DNA of 64,000 nucleotides, from positions 1-64,000 of the forward strand of contig JBGSKO010000154.1 of the NCBI GenBank assembly GCA_041741155.1. The letters run 5' to 3'. The translations under genes and the position numbers were made by a program. Source of the DNA: M3007 sp041741155 (GTDB taxonomy: Bacteria > Bacteroidota > Bacteroidia > Chitinophagales > Saprospiraceae). The first letter of the stretch is position 1; the number at the start of each line of letters is the position of its first letter. Of the stretch, positions 8,492-16,052 are shown one piece after another. Below the pieces are notes generated by a model that was not told the origin of the DNA, did no database searches, and saw nothing but the letters and a program-made list of their open reading frames with translations.

Positions 8492-8733
8492 TAATCCCAA
8501 TCGCCGTTGGTGAGGTGGCAGCCCGCAACCTGGGTGACGCGATGCACTTCCCAATAGGTCAGGCTGTGTCTTTCGACAAATTTCGTGGCTTCGAGCACCG
8601 CTTCTTCCTCCGTGGACTGGTCCAAGCGGATGTCGATGTGCTCGTCCTGTTCTTTGCTATCGCGAAACGGACTTTCGGCGACCAGGTAGCCGATTCTCCG
8701 GGCGTCCTTTTTGAGAATGGTCAGGTAATACAT
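8491..8733 (-). CDS. hypothetical protein, 80 aa
   Basis: The start chosen is ATG 8733 (MYYLTILKKDARRIGYLVAE); the longer open frame to 8844 overlaps the upstream gene and looks like shadow. The product is small, acidic in the middle (EQDEHIDIRLDQSTEEEAV) and ends HLTNGDWD. It overlaps the 3' end of the 138-aa gene by 77 bp, a compact arrangement typical of phage early genes. No family recognised. The stop codon lies at the edge of the MITE-like element, so the last residues may have been reshaped by that insertion. Confidence 0.55.
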   Translation of the reverse strand: MYYLTILKKDARRIGYLVAESPFRDSKEQDEHIDIRLDQSTEEEAVLEATKFVERHSLTYWEVHRVTQVAGCHLTNGDWD

Positions 8734-9073
8734 AATTGTCAGGTGTTGATTGTGCCAAGGTGTTGGTGAGATAATCCGGGTCGAGCCGGTTTGCGCGGCG
8801 TTCGGCCATGAGCCATTCTTTGTACGCACCCAGTTCTTGTACATCGTACTGGGTGCCGCCCTTACCGTGAAACTTGATGGGGTTGAGGTGGCCGTTTTTC
8901 ACGCCCTTCTTGAGCAGAATTTCTGGCCAACCCACCTTCTCGATGGCATCGGAATGGCTCACCCAATGCGGCCCATGTGCAATACTTCCTTGCACCTTTT
9001 CAAAGGCTTTGAACATAGCTGCCGCAAACTGCTCTTCAATGTGCTGTATTTCTTGCTGGCTCAGCGTAATCAT
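8657..9073 (-). CDS. putative DNA-binding protein, 138 aa
   Basis: Residues about 40-95 read like a winged-helix/excisionase-type segment: SDAIEKVGWPEILLKKGVKNG, a short turn, then PIKFHGKGGTQYDVQELGAY, a common layout for MerR/Xis-like domains that select a recognition helix and a wing. The N-terminal 30 residues are a helix rich in Glu and Gln. The C-terminal 30 residues are low in structure and overlap the downstream gene. The start overlaps the upstream regulator gene by 38 bp. A role as an early regulator or excisionase of the element is plausible but unproven. Confidence 0.55.
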   Translation of the reverse strand: MITLSQQEIQHIEEQFAAAMFKAFEKVQGSIAHGPHWVSHSDAIEKVGWPEILLKKGVKNGHLNPIKFHGKGGTQYDVQELGAYKEWLMAERRANRLDPDYLTNTLAQSTPDNYVLPDHSQKGRPENRLPGRRKSVSR

Positions 9074-9398
9074 TGGGTTGAACTTTTGAGATGAAAGCTT
9101 GGAACAAGGATGCTATTCGATCCACTTCGCAATTCTTTTCGATTAGTTTTTTCTGCAATGCGATTATTTCTTCATCCTTTTTTTTGAATATTTGTGCTAT
9201 TCCCTGCAAGAAAAACCTGGATAACACCTGCTTCTCTTCACAGATCCGGAGGATCAGTGCAAAGGAGTGTTTCTCCCCCTTGAAGGCCTGGCTGAACCGG
9301 GGCTGCGACTTTTTGTCGAGGCCCAGTGCCGTGCACATCTCGCTTTGCGAGTCGTAGATGGTGTTGAGGTAGTGCGATAAAATTTCGTGTTCGGTCAT
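9036..9398 (-). CDS. putative phage-type transcriptional regulator, 120 aa
   Basis: A 120-aa protein with an N-terminal region (about 10-50) that could be a helix-turn-helix (SEMCTALGLDKKSQPRFSQA), followed by a long helix with heptad-like spacing (KKKDEEIIALQKKLIEKNCE) suited to dimerisation. It is the first gene of the leftward module and is transcribed from a strong -33/-7 promoter in a divergent regulatory region that contains direct repeats. That makes it a good candidate for the module's repressor or activator. The overlap with the 138-aa gene implies co-translation. No exact family match is claimed. Confidence 0.6.
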   Translation of the reverse strand: MTEHEILSHYLNTIYDSQSEMCTALGLDKKSQPRFSQAFKGEKHSFALILRICEEKQVLSRFFLQGIAQIFKKKDEEIIALQKKLIEKNCEVDRIASLFQAFISKVQPNDYAEPARNTAH

Positions 9399-9422
9399 TG
9401 ATAAACATTTAACTCAGGAATC

Positions 9423-9499
9423 GGCATTTTTGATTAACATAATTAGTATCCAATGCTAATCAATAGCCACAAAAGTAAAGGCATTTTTGATTTTGTCAA
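9423..9499 (-). promoter_or_regulatory. leftward module promoter with repeated operators
   Basis: On the minus strand TTG (9499-9497), a 19-nt spacer and TACTTTTG (9477-9470) form a near-perfect Bacteroidota promoter for the 120-aa gene. The 13-bp word GGCATTTTTGATT occurs at 9480-9492, inside the spacer, and again at 9423-9435, just downstream of the transcription start. Between them lies an inverted repeat ATTAG-N9-CTAAT (9442-9460). This is the layout expected of a repressor-controlled switch between divergent genes. Confidence 0.65.
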
Positions 9500-9520
9500 G
9501 CCTTTAAATGATTTATTTCG

Positions 9521-9985
9521 ATGAAAGCACATCAAAAATTGAAAAACTGGCGGGAAAACGACATGGGAATGAGCACCCATGATTTGGCTAACTTGTTGGA
9601 AGAGAAGATGAAACCGGATTTTCCCAATGGTTTCAAGCGGGGAGAAAAAATTTTTCAGTCGGACATCGTATTGGCCGAAAAAGGGGATTCCCGGAAGCGG
9701 TTTGAGAAGGTGAGCGAGGCGATCTACAAGTACCTCGATGTTCAGGATGGCTTTTTTGGGAGGTTTATAGCCGTCCACCCGGACGACGTGCTCTCGGTGG
9801 CCGACCTGCGTACCGAGGAATACCGGAAACAGGCGATGGAATTACAGACCCGACTGCTCGATGCGCACGAAGCCATCAATCAGCTCAACTTGGAGAAGAT
9901 CGAACTGTTGAAGCGGAACTTTGAATTGCAGACGGAGGTGATGGAGTTAAAGCGGAAGGTTGAGGAAGTGGGACGGGGGAAGTAG
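9521..9985 (+). CDS. putative coiled-coil regulator, 154 aa
   Basis: Transcribed divergently from the leftward module. Residues about 1-85 are a mixed helical domain (MSTHDLANLLEEKMKP, KGDSRKRFEKVSEAIYKYL) that could hold a helix-turn-helix, and residues about 95-150 form an uninterrupted amphipathic helix with leucines at heptad spacing (LQTRLLDAHEAINQLNLEK and onward), so the protein should form a coiled-coil dimer. Its place opposite the 120-aa regulator, across shared operator-like repeats, suggests that the two form the control circuit of the element. The family is not recognised. Confidence 0.6.
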   Translation: MKAHQKLKNWRENDMGMSTHDLANLLEEKMKPDFPNGFKRGEKIFQSDIVLAEKGDSRKRFEKVSEAIYKYLDVQDGFFGRFIAVHPDDVLSVADLRTEEYRKQAMELQTRLLDAHEAINQLNLEKIELLKRNFELQTEVMELKRKVEEVGRGK

Positions 9986-10017
9986 ATCAAACCATGCAGC
10001 GCAATCTTATCTCTTTG

Positions 10018-10284
10018 ATGAAAACACTTATTGTCAAAGTAAAACCGGAACAGGCCGCCCAAATATTGGCGGAATTCTTAAACACAATCGACTACGTGGA
10101 AGCAGTTGAACGACGCGACTCACCTCCGGCCATCGCACCGCATGGTCTCCTAAATGGGATGGAGCCTGGCGAATATGCGCCTGGCGAAAAACCATCGGAT
10201 TTTGCGGGAATTTGGAAAGGCCGTAAGAGGGTTGATGGCGGGAACCTTAGGAAACGGGCGTGGCGCCGTGAGCATAGTTCTTAG
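10018..10284 (+). CDS. VapB-like antitoxin, apparently without a toxin
   Basis: I chose ATG 10018 (MKTLIVKVKPEQAAQILAEF) because it gives the usual N-terminus for small Bacteroidota antitoxins; 9994 is also open. The C-terminal part PSDFAGIWKGRK followed by LRKRAWRRE resembles the toxin-wrapping tail of VapB-type antitoxins. No intact PIN toxin follows. A short frame beginning at a GTG near 10268 (VSIVLSEILRI) overlaps the antitoxin stop as a vapC start would, but is only 28 codons long. It is therefore probably an orphan antitoxin or the remains of a toxin-antitoxin pair at the edge of the accessory region. Confidence 0.5.
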   Translation: MKTLIVKVKPEQAAQILAEFLNTIDYVEAVERRDSPPAIAPHGLLNGMEPGEYAPGEKPSDFAGIWKGRKRVDGGNLRKRAWRREHSS

Positions 10285-10509
10285 TGAAATCCTTCGGATT
10301 ACTTTGTACTCTTTTCTGTACTCATGCATTCAAAAAACGCTATTAAAATATTGATTATCAATATTTTAACGCAACACACATTTTTAAAGAAAGTTTAACC
10401 CTATTGCGGTGTTAGCAAATCCTTGCGCGATTTATGCCGCTTATCCGGCGTGTTTGACCGTTTCTTTTGACTTGGCGCCGTCTTTATCCGGCCTCGCAGC
10501 AGGGGTTTA
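10285..10509. other. intergenic, no gene
   Basis: 225 bp between convergent genes. TTATCCGGC occurs twice (10441-10449 and 10484-10492) within GC-rich surroundings, in an otherwise AT-rich stretch. I see no convincing terminator, tRNA or attachment-site core. It may be the right boundary of the accessory region. Confidence 0.3.
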
Positions 10510-12375
10510 TCAGGGACAATCACACCAGGCATCCGTCAGGGCGGTAGCCTGAATGGTAAAGTCGCCCGGCGGTGCATTTGCCGGTAGGCAAATGACAAAA
10601 CTGCCGGTGTTGGTGGGAAAGGAAAATGTGGTCGTACCGGCCGGCGATTCTACCGTGAGGGTAAATGGCGGGGTACCGACGAGAGTGGCTGTAATGGTTC
10701 GGCAGTTTCCGGCGCAGGCGTCGGGGTTGCTGGTGGTAAAACTCACTTCGGGGAGTGGTAGCCAGCTCAACACTGCTGCATTAGAGATATCGAGACAGGG
10801 ATCGTTCAGGTCTACGTTGCCGCTCACATTGTTGCCGGCAATGGCGGCGATGTAATAGTTTGTGCCGGTCTGCATGGTGGCGGAGTTGAAACTGAACGTC
10901 GGCGTGTTGCTGACGGCAATGATGCTGCCCAGTGTGTCGCTCAGGTTGGAGAACAGGATAAACTGGAGCAGATCGTTGATTTCCAGGGTGTCGTCGCTGT
11001 TGTGGGTGAATGAGGCTGGTTGGTTGGCGCAGATACTGCGTGTTTCGAGGAGCATGGTGCCGGCATCGGTTTGGCAGCAGGCCGGGCCGTTGCAGAGGTT
11101 GGTTTCGGTGAGGCCTACAGAGAGGTCTTGTCCAGCTGGGGCGCCGGCGGTGGGGCCGTTGGCGGTGGAGGGGGAATACGTGACACCACTCGGAGTGATT
11201 GTTACTGCTGAAATGCTGGCATCCGTTGGGCAGCATTCCAAAACGTTGCCCGCTCCATCCGTTTTTACAATAAACATGTCGCGGTTATTCCCGTAGCAAT
11301 AACCGACTGCCACATAGCCACCATCGGGCGACGGCACCGTACGCCACATTTTCCCGTTTCCTCCGTACGAATAGTTTTTGGCCCAGGCAACAACGCCGTT
11401 TGCATCTGTTTTTATCAAATTAGCGCCGTTTGTATCCTCACCGCCAAAATTGGATGGGGTGAGGATGAAACCACCGTCGAGGCAGGTCTCCACATACATA
11501 TCGAATACGACAGCGGAAATCGGATACCGTTTTGCCCATACCAAGTCACCGGCAGTGTTAAAACTGATCAGCCAGGGAGAATGTCCGCCATAACTGCCAG
11601 TTCCGCCACAGGATACCAAGCCGGCGCCCCCAGAGGCAAGACTGGCAAACCCGTCGTTGCCGGAAGCCGCTGCCCGTCTGGCATTCAAAAGTGTCCCGGT
11701 TGAGGAAATTTTTAACAAGCAGGCATCGTGGTTACCAGAAGAGACAAAAACAAATCCGGAAACCCACACCTCTCCATTTGTAGCAGGTACAATCTCGCCT
11801 GCCACATCGCCACCTCCGGTACCCCAAGCCTTGCTCCAGAGGCTGCTGCCGCTTAAGTTCAGTTTTTCCACAAAAATATCCCACGATCCGGCTCCAAAAC
11901 TTTGTGTGCCACCGGAAATGACATATCCGTTCGATACTTCGCACACTCCCCGAGCAGTTTCTACGCTTGCTCCCCCGCACGTCCGTTCCCACACCACATT
12001 TCCGTTTCCGTCAAATTTTACCACATAAATATCCACGTTGCCTGCACCAAAACTGGTCGTTTCGCCTACGGCCAAGTAGTTGCCGTCGCTGCAAGCCAGG
12101 ATGTGCATAAAAAACTCGTTTCCCGAGCCGCCATACGACTTGCTCCACTCTACAGTGCCGTCGGCGCTAAACTTGACCAGCATTGCATCCACGCCACCCA
12201 AACCACCAGCGGTACTGCTACCGGCCACAATAAAACTGTTGTCAGGCAGTACCTCCACAAAACGTGCTTCGTCGTCGCCGGAAGTTCCATGGCGTTTTTT
12301 GAAGGTGGAGATTTGCGCGGTGAGTTGAACAACAACAACACAAGTGGCAAGCAGGGTAGTCAATATTCGGATCAT
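10510..12375 (-). CDS. secreted repeat protein (delta-60/SBBP-like repeats), possibly truncated
   Basis: ATG 12375 (MIRILTTLLATCVVVV) begins a clear signal peptide ending at QLTAQ; the longer frame to 12426 is unlikely. Residues about 25-400 contain about seven copies of a roughly 50-residue beta-propeller-like repeat with the pattern G-DIYVVKFDGNGNVVW plus SYGGSGNEF and a G-FIVAG start. Similar proteins in Saprospirales are large surface proteins. The last 200 residues are Ig-like and Cys-containing (CCQTDAGTML). The protein stops at CDCP without a gliding/Por C-terminal sorting domain, unlike its relatives, so the 3' end may have been lost. Substrate or partner unknown. Confidence 0.75.
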   Translation of the reverse strand: MIRILTTLLATCVVVVQLTAQISTFKKRHGTSGDDEARFVEVLPDNSFIVAGSSTAGGLGGVDAMLVKFSADGTVEWSKSYGGSGNEFFMHILACSDGNYLAVGETTSFGAGNVDIYVVKFDGNGNVVWERTCGGASVETARGVCEVSNGYVISGGTQSFGAGSWDIFVEKLNLSGSSLWSKAWGTGGGDVAGEIVPATNGEVWVSGFVFVSSGNHDACLLKISSTGTLLNARRAAASGNDGFASLASGGAGLVSCGGTGSYGGHSPWLISFNTAGDLVWAKRYPISAVVFDMYVETCLDGGFILTPSNFGGEDTNGANLIKTDANGVVAWAKNYSYGGNGKMWRTVPSPDGGYVAVGYCYGNNRDMFIVKTDGAGNVLECCPTDASISAVTITPSGVTYSPSTANGPTAGAPAGQDLSVGLTETNLCNGPACCQTDAGTMLLETRSICANQPASFTHNSDDTLEINDLLQFILFSNLSDTLGSIIAVSNTPTFSFNSATMQTGTNYYIAAIAGNNVSGNVDLNDPCLDISNAAVLSWLPLPEVSFTTSNPDACAGNCRTITATLVGTPPFTLTVESPAGTTTFSFPTNTGSFVICLPANAPPGDFTIQATALTDAWCDCP

Positions 12376-12563
12376 GGCGATGGTTGGTTGGTGAATAAAA
12401 AATGCTTCAGGGGCAAATATAACCAAACCGATCCTGCTATCAAAAAGGCAGCGGCATCGCCGACCTGCAAAAAGTCATCGACGATACCGCTGCTGAAGAC
12501 CGGACTAAAATTCCGGCCTAATAACTGTAAATACTCCGCGGCCACCGGCCCCTTTAAGCGTGC

Positions 12564-13457
12564 TTAATTCCCCTCATTGCCCAGCATATTCACCATCGGT
12601 GTCTTGCCATCGGTGATTATTGTTTTTGTGTTGGGCGATGCCGACAACTTTTGGAATGCCTCTATTTGCTTGAATTTCAAAACGTTTGGTGTCAAGCTAA
12701 CACTAATCAAATCATTGGCTTTCTTGATGCCTTCCGCTTCGATCTCATTGCCTCGTGCTCTGGCCTCAGCATCAATGATGGTCGCATTTTTCTTCCCTTC
12801 CGCCTGGATCCGGGCGATCTCTTTGGCGCCTTCGGCATCAATAATCTGGCGTTGGGCTTCCTGCTTTTGGCGATCCAGCACAAACTGCATACGCAAGGCA
12901 TCCTGCTCTGCCTCCAGTTTGGACTCTATAGATTTTGACAAGCCGCTCGGCAACGTAATACTCTTCAAAAGAACAGCCTCTATAACAAACCCTTTTGGAG
13001 CGCAGACTTCGATCAGACGCTTTTTGATTTCTTCTTCGATTTCAGCGCGCTTGGCACTATGCATGTTCTTCGCATCATATTTTGAGCAGACATCCGAGGC
13101 GGCAGAACGAAATACCGGCAGAATCAACATTTCCTCAAACTCCATTCCGGTCTCTTTCAGGATTTGAGGCACAGCACTCGACTTGATTCGATACAGGATA
13201 GAACTTTCTGACCGAATCGTCAGCCCTTCCTTTGACGGCAGGTTTTCTATGATTGCAAGATTCATGGTCCTGACCGGCACTTTGATTACTCGTGTGGTGA
13301 AAGGATTGAATCCTACAATGCCTGGCGGTTTTACACTATCGCCAATACGGCCAAATGTCCGCCTTACGCCAACCTGGTCCGGCATAACAGTCGCACAGCT
13401 GGTCAACAGGAATATCATCGCTGCAATAGCAGTAAAATGGAACCTTGAATGTTTCAT
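12564..13457 (-). CDS. SPFH/band 7 (prohibitin-like) lipoprotein
   Basis: The 297-aa product begins with a lipoprotein signal (MIFLLTSCATVMPDQVG, lipobox LTSC with Cys near 21) and so is anchored in a membrane by lipid. The following SPFH core (VGVRRTFGRIGDSVKPPGI, FNPFTTRVIKVPVRTMNL) and the long charged helix (KQEAQRQIIDAEGAKEIARI, about 195-255) match band 7/prohibitin proteins, which form ring-like membrane microdomain scaffolds. Prohibitin-like proteins with a lipoprotein signal are known in Bacteroidota. It is a single-gene unit, 27 bp downstream of icd on the same strand. Confidence 0.88.
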   Translation of the reverse strand: MKHSRFHFTAIAAMIFLLTSCATVMPDQVGVRRTFGRIGDSVKPPGIVGFNPFTTRVIKVPVRTMNLAIIENLPSKEGLTIRSESSILYRIKSSAVPQILKETGMEFEEMLILPVFRSAASDVCSKYDAKNMHSAKRAEIEEEIKKRLIEVCAPKGFVIEAVLLKSITLPSGLSKSIESKLEAEQDALRMQFVLDRQKQEAQRQIIDAEGAKEIARIQAEGKKNATIIDAEARARGNEIEAEGIKKANDLISVSLTPNVLKFKQIEAFQKLSASPNTKTIITDGKTPMVNMLGNEGN

Positions 13458-13484
13458 AATTGAGTATATTTAGTAGTGAATAGT

Positions 13485-14981
13485 CTATTGCCCCTGCCCC
13501 AGCGTAAATCCCGGCTCTCCGTCAAACAGGTAAAGATTTTCAGTCTTGATCACATCAAACCCCAGTGAACTGATTTCGGATAGCAGATTCAGAACCTGCT
13601 GAAATTCGGAGATTTGATACGTTTCGGATTTGAACCGACAGCGCCAGTGATCGGTGCAATACGTGGCCGGGTTCCCCCCGGGCCATACTTTTACGCCTCG
13701 ATTGGTAATCATGGTGAGTTCCATCTTTCCGGACTTGACGTCTTTCAGGAGTGCGCCGAGTTTGTTGGCATCTTTTTCCGGCCAGTGCAGAAATACATCT
13801 ACTCCGATCAGGTCCTTTTTCGCGCGCGGGCGTTCGGTTAACTTAATTTTGATGGGTGCATGAGCGGTGTCCTTCTTTGCTTTTTGCAGGTATTGAGGCG
13901 TCTTGTCCAGGCGGGCAATGACTGCGTCGGCAAATTCCTGGGTACCCACCCGTTTCAAACTACTGGCTTCATTGAAAATGTCCGGAGTATGGATACCGTC
14001 TTCAAGAGTACATAGCCAGGCGTTCTGTATTCTGGCTGCAATATCGGCCTGGCCAATGTGTTCCAGCATTTGCAAAGCAGCCATTAAAAGCCCTGAAGGA
14101 TTGGCCTTGTCTTGCCCTGAAATATCAGGCGCCGATCCATGGATAGCCTCAAAGAGGGCAAAATTTTCACCAATATTGGCAGAGCCTGCAAGTCCGACCG
14201 AGCCGCTCACCTCCGCCGCTATATCCGAGATGATATCGCCATACAAGTTCAGTGTTACGATCACATCAAATTTTTCGGGGTGGTGCGCAAGCCGCGCAGC
14301 ACCAATGTCAATGATCATGTGCTCTTGTGTGATCTCGGGGTATTCTTGCCCGATTTCGCGGAACATCTTGTGAAACATGCCGTCGGTAGCCTTCATAATA
14401 TTGTCTTTGGTCATGCAGGTCACTTTTTTACGACCATTGGCACGGGCATACTCAAAGGCATAACGGATGATTTTTTCCGTACCAGGCCTTGACACCAGTT
14501 TTAGGCATTGGACCACCTCGTCCGTTTGCCGGTGTTCGATCCCCCCATACAGATCCTCTTCATTTTCCCGGATAATGACCACATTCATGGTTGGGTGCGT
14601 GGTGGGCACATACGGGGCATAGGTAACATTCGGGCGTACATTGGCATATAATCCCAGGACTTTTCGAAGGGTAACATTCAGACTTTTGTATCCACTGCCC
14701 TGCGGAGTAGTAATGGGCGCTTTAAGCAATACTTTGGTGCGTTGCAACGAATTCCATGCTTCAGCAGGAATACCGGAGGTGTTGCCGCTGAGGTAAACTT
14801 TTTCGCCCACCTCGATGGTTTCTATATCCAATCGGGCTCCCGCAGCTTTCAAAATTCGGAGTGTTGCGGACATGATCTCCGGGCCGATCCCGTCACCATG
14901 CGTGACGGTGATCGGGAAAGCCGTTTTTTCAGTGGATTGCTGGGGAATAATAGGCGTAGTGGTGTGGCTGAGCGTTGTCAT
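13485..14981 (-). CDS. icd: isocitrate dehydrogenase (NADP-dependent), long form
   Basis: Catalyses oxidative decarboxylation of isocitrate to 2-oxoglutarate in the TCA cycle. The 498-aa protein shows the beta-decarboxylating dehydrogenase core: GDGIGPEIM, the substrate motif GYKSLNVTLRKVLGLYANVRP, RENEEDLYGGIEHRQ, the NLYGDIISD metal site and the nucleotide site FEAIHGSAPDI. A C-terminal extension of about 150 residues (IGVDVFLHWPEKDANKLG) is the one seen in the long Thermus/Rickettsia-type IDH, which matches the total length. A palindrome 23 bp upstream of the start resembles a palindrome in front of the TetR gene at 15158, suggesting control by that regulator. Confidence 0.93.
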   Translation of the reverse strand: MTTLSHTTTPIIPQQSTEKTAFPITVTHGDGIGPEIMSATLRILKAAGARLDIETIEVGEKVYLSGNTSGIPAEAWNSLQRTKVLLKAPITTPQGSGYKSLNVTLRKVLGLYANVRPNVTYAPYVPTTHPTMNVVIIRENEEDLYGGIEHRQTDEVVQCLKLVSRPGTEKIIRYAFEYARANGRKKVTCMTKDNIMKATDGMFHKMFREIGQEYPEITQEHMIIDIGAARLAHHPEKFDVIVTLNLYGDIISDIAAEVSGSVGLAGSANIGENFALFEAIHGSAPDISGQDKANPSGLLMAALQMLEHIGQADIAARIQNAWLCTLEDGIHTPDIFNEASSLKRVGTQEFADAVIARLDKTPQYLQKAKKDTAHAPIKIKLTERPRAKKDLIGVDVFLHWPEKDANKLGALLKDVKSGKMELTMITNRGVKVWPGGNPATYCTDHWRCRFKSETYQISEFQQVLNLLSEISSLGFDVIKTENLYLFDGEPGFTLGQGQ

Positions 14982-15003
14982 AAATGCGAGTTTTAAAGTA
15001 ATA

Positions 15004-15019
15004 CTATCAAAACTGATAG
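15004..15019. promoter_or_regulatory. palindromic operator candidate upstream of icd
   Basis: CTATCA-AAAC-TGATAG is a 6-4-6 perfect palindrome 23 bp upstream of the icd start. Its TTGATAG half (minus strand) also occurs in the palindrome upstream of the TetR gene at 15914-15932. A shared repressor site is inferred. Confidence 0.45.
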
Positions 15020-15157
15020 CATTAAATTTTGTTCAAAAAAAATTTATGAATTGCCGCGTCTGGTGCGTTCACCTATGGCACGCACACATTTTTTTTATTG
15101 ACTACCAATGAGTTGTGCAGGAATACCCTTCCTCTAAAATGATACTACCTCAAGTCC

Positions 15158-15841
15158 TTAATGGGCTGTATGTCCCAGGGAAGAGAATACCAGGCTTTCT
15201 AAAAAGCCTGCCACTTTTGCGCCATCCCGTTTTCCGCCAAAGTCGGTGAGTGCCGGCAGATGTTCCATAAAATACGATTGAAACTGCGCCATTTCCACAA
15301 CGGTGCTTGCCAGTGAGTTGGGGTATTGGTACGCCGGATTATATTCTATGAAGATATTTCCGATATGCCGGCAGAGGTCTTTGTACGGTTTGAACAATTG
15401 TTCATGATTGATCGCATCAATCTCTTTTGTGAGGTACGTTTTGCTGCTTTCCGAAATCACGATCTCCTGCAGGGCATTTTTATCAATCCCGGAAGCATCC
15501 GACCAGTCGGGGAGGCCCCCGGTAAGGATCTCGATGACCTTTTTGATCTTTACAGCAGGGTCATTCAGGTTTTGAAGCGATACGGTCGTCTGGTACTCTA
15601 CATAATTCCAGTACCAGGTGAGGATATAGAGCAACAAACGATGTTTATTTTCAAAGTAACGATAGATACTCGCCTCCGTACTTTCTACCGCTTCTGCCAG
15701 CTTTTTGAATGTGAACTGCTCATAGCCCAGCTTACGCATGAGCAGAATTCCTTCGCGCACGATCTTTCTTCCCAGCGCACTACTTTCCGGATCCCGGAGT
15801 GCAAGTTTGAGACTTGGTTGGATACTGATTTGCAGATTCAT
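15158..15841 (-). CDS. TetR family transcriptional regulator
   Basis: A 227-aa protein with the TetR N-terminal HTH: IVREGILLMRKLGYEQFTF, KKLAEAVESTEASIYRYFEN and KHRLLLYI, at about residues 28-75. The C-terminal ligand/dimer domain is helical and unrelated to any ligand class I can name. The gene is 176 bp upstream of icd, on the same strand, and both have palindromes containing TTGATAG just before their start codons, so it probably represses itself and icd. This would link TCA flux to an unknown effector; alternatively the icd palindrome could be a coincidence. Confidence 0.88.
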   Translation of the reverse strand: MNLQISIQPSLKLALRDPESSALGRKIVREGILLMRKLGYEQFTFKKLAEAVESTEASIYRYFENKHRLLLYILTWYWNYVEYQTTVSLQNLNDPAVKIKKVIEILTGGLPDWSDASGIDKNALQEIVISESSKTYLTKEIDAINHEQLFKPYKDLCRHIGNIFIEYNPAYQYPNSLASTVVEMAQFQSYFMEHLPALTDFGGKRDGAKVAGFLESLVFSSLGHTAH

Positions 15842-15913
15842 GCTTACCTCAACGGTGTTTTTGAAAAAAGCTAAACAGATGCAGAACAGCAGTTGAGGGT
15901 TCTGGTTTAAAGC

Positions 15914-15932
15914 TTGATAGCAATGCTATGAA
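15914..15932. promoter_or_regulatory. quasi-palindrome upstream of the TetR gene
   Basis: TTGATAGCAATGCTATGAA has a perfect core ATAGC-AAT-GCTAT (15917-15929). It lies about 75 bp upstream of the TetR start and shares TTGATAG with the palindrome at 15004-15019. Probable TetR operator. Confidence 0.45.
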
Positions 15933-16052
15933 AAAAAATAGTAACAACTCGTGCAGGGCAGCGCCCCGACCTAAAAGTAATTAGCGAAGAGCCGTCGCAA
16001 TTTAGAAAACGTATGTAATACAAGCTATCCACCTCATCGAACCAACCCCGCC

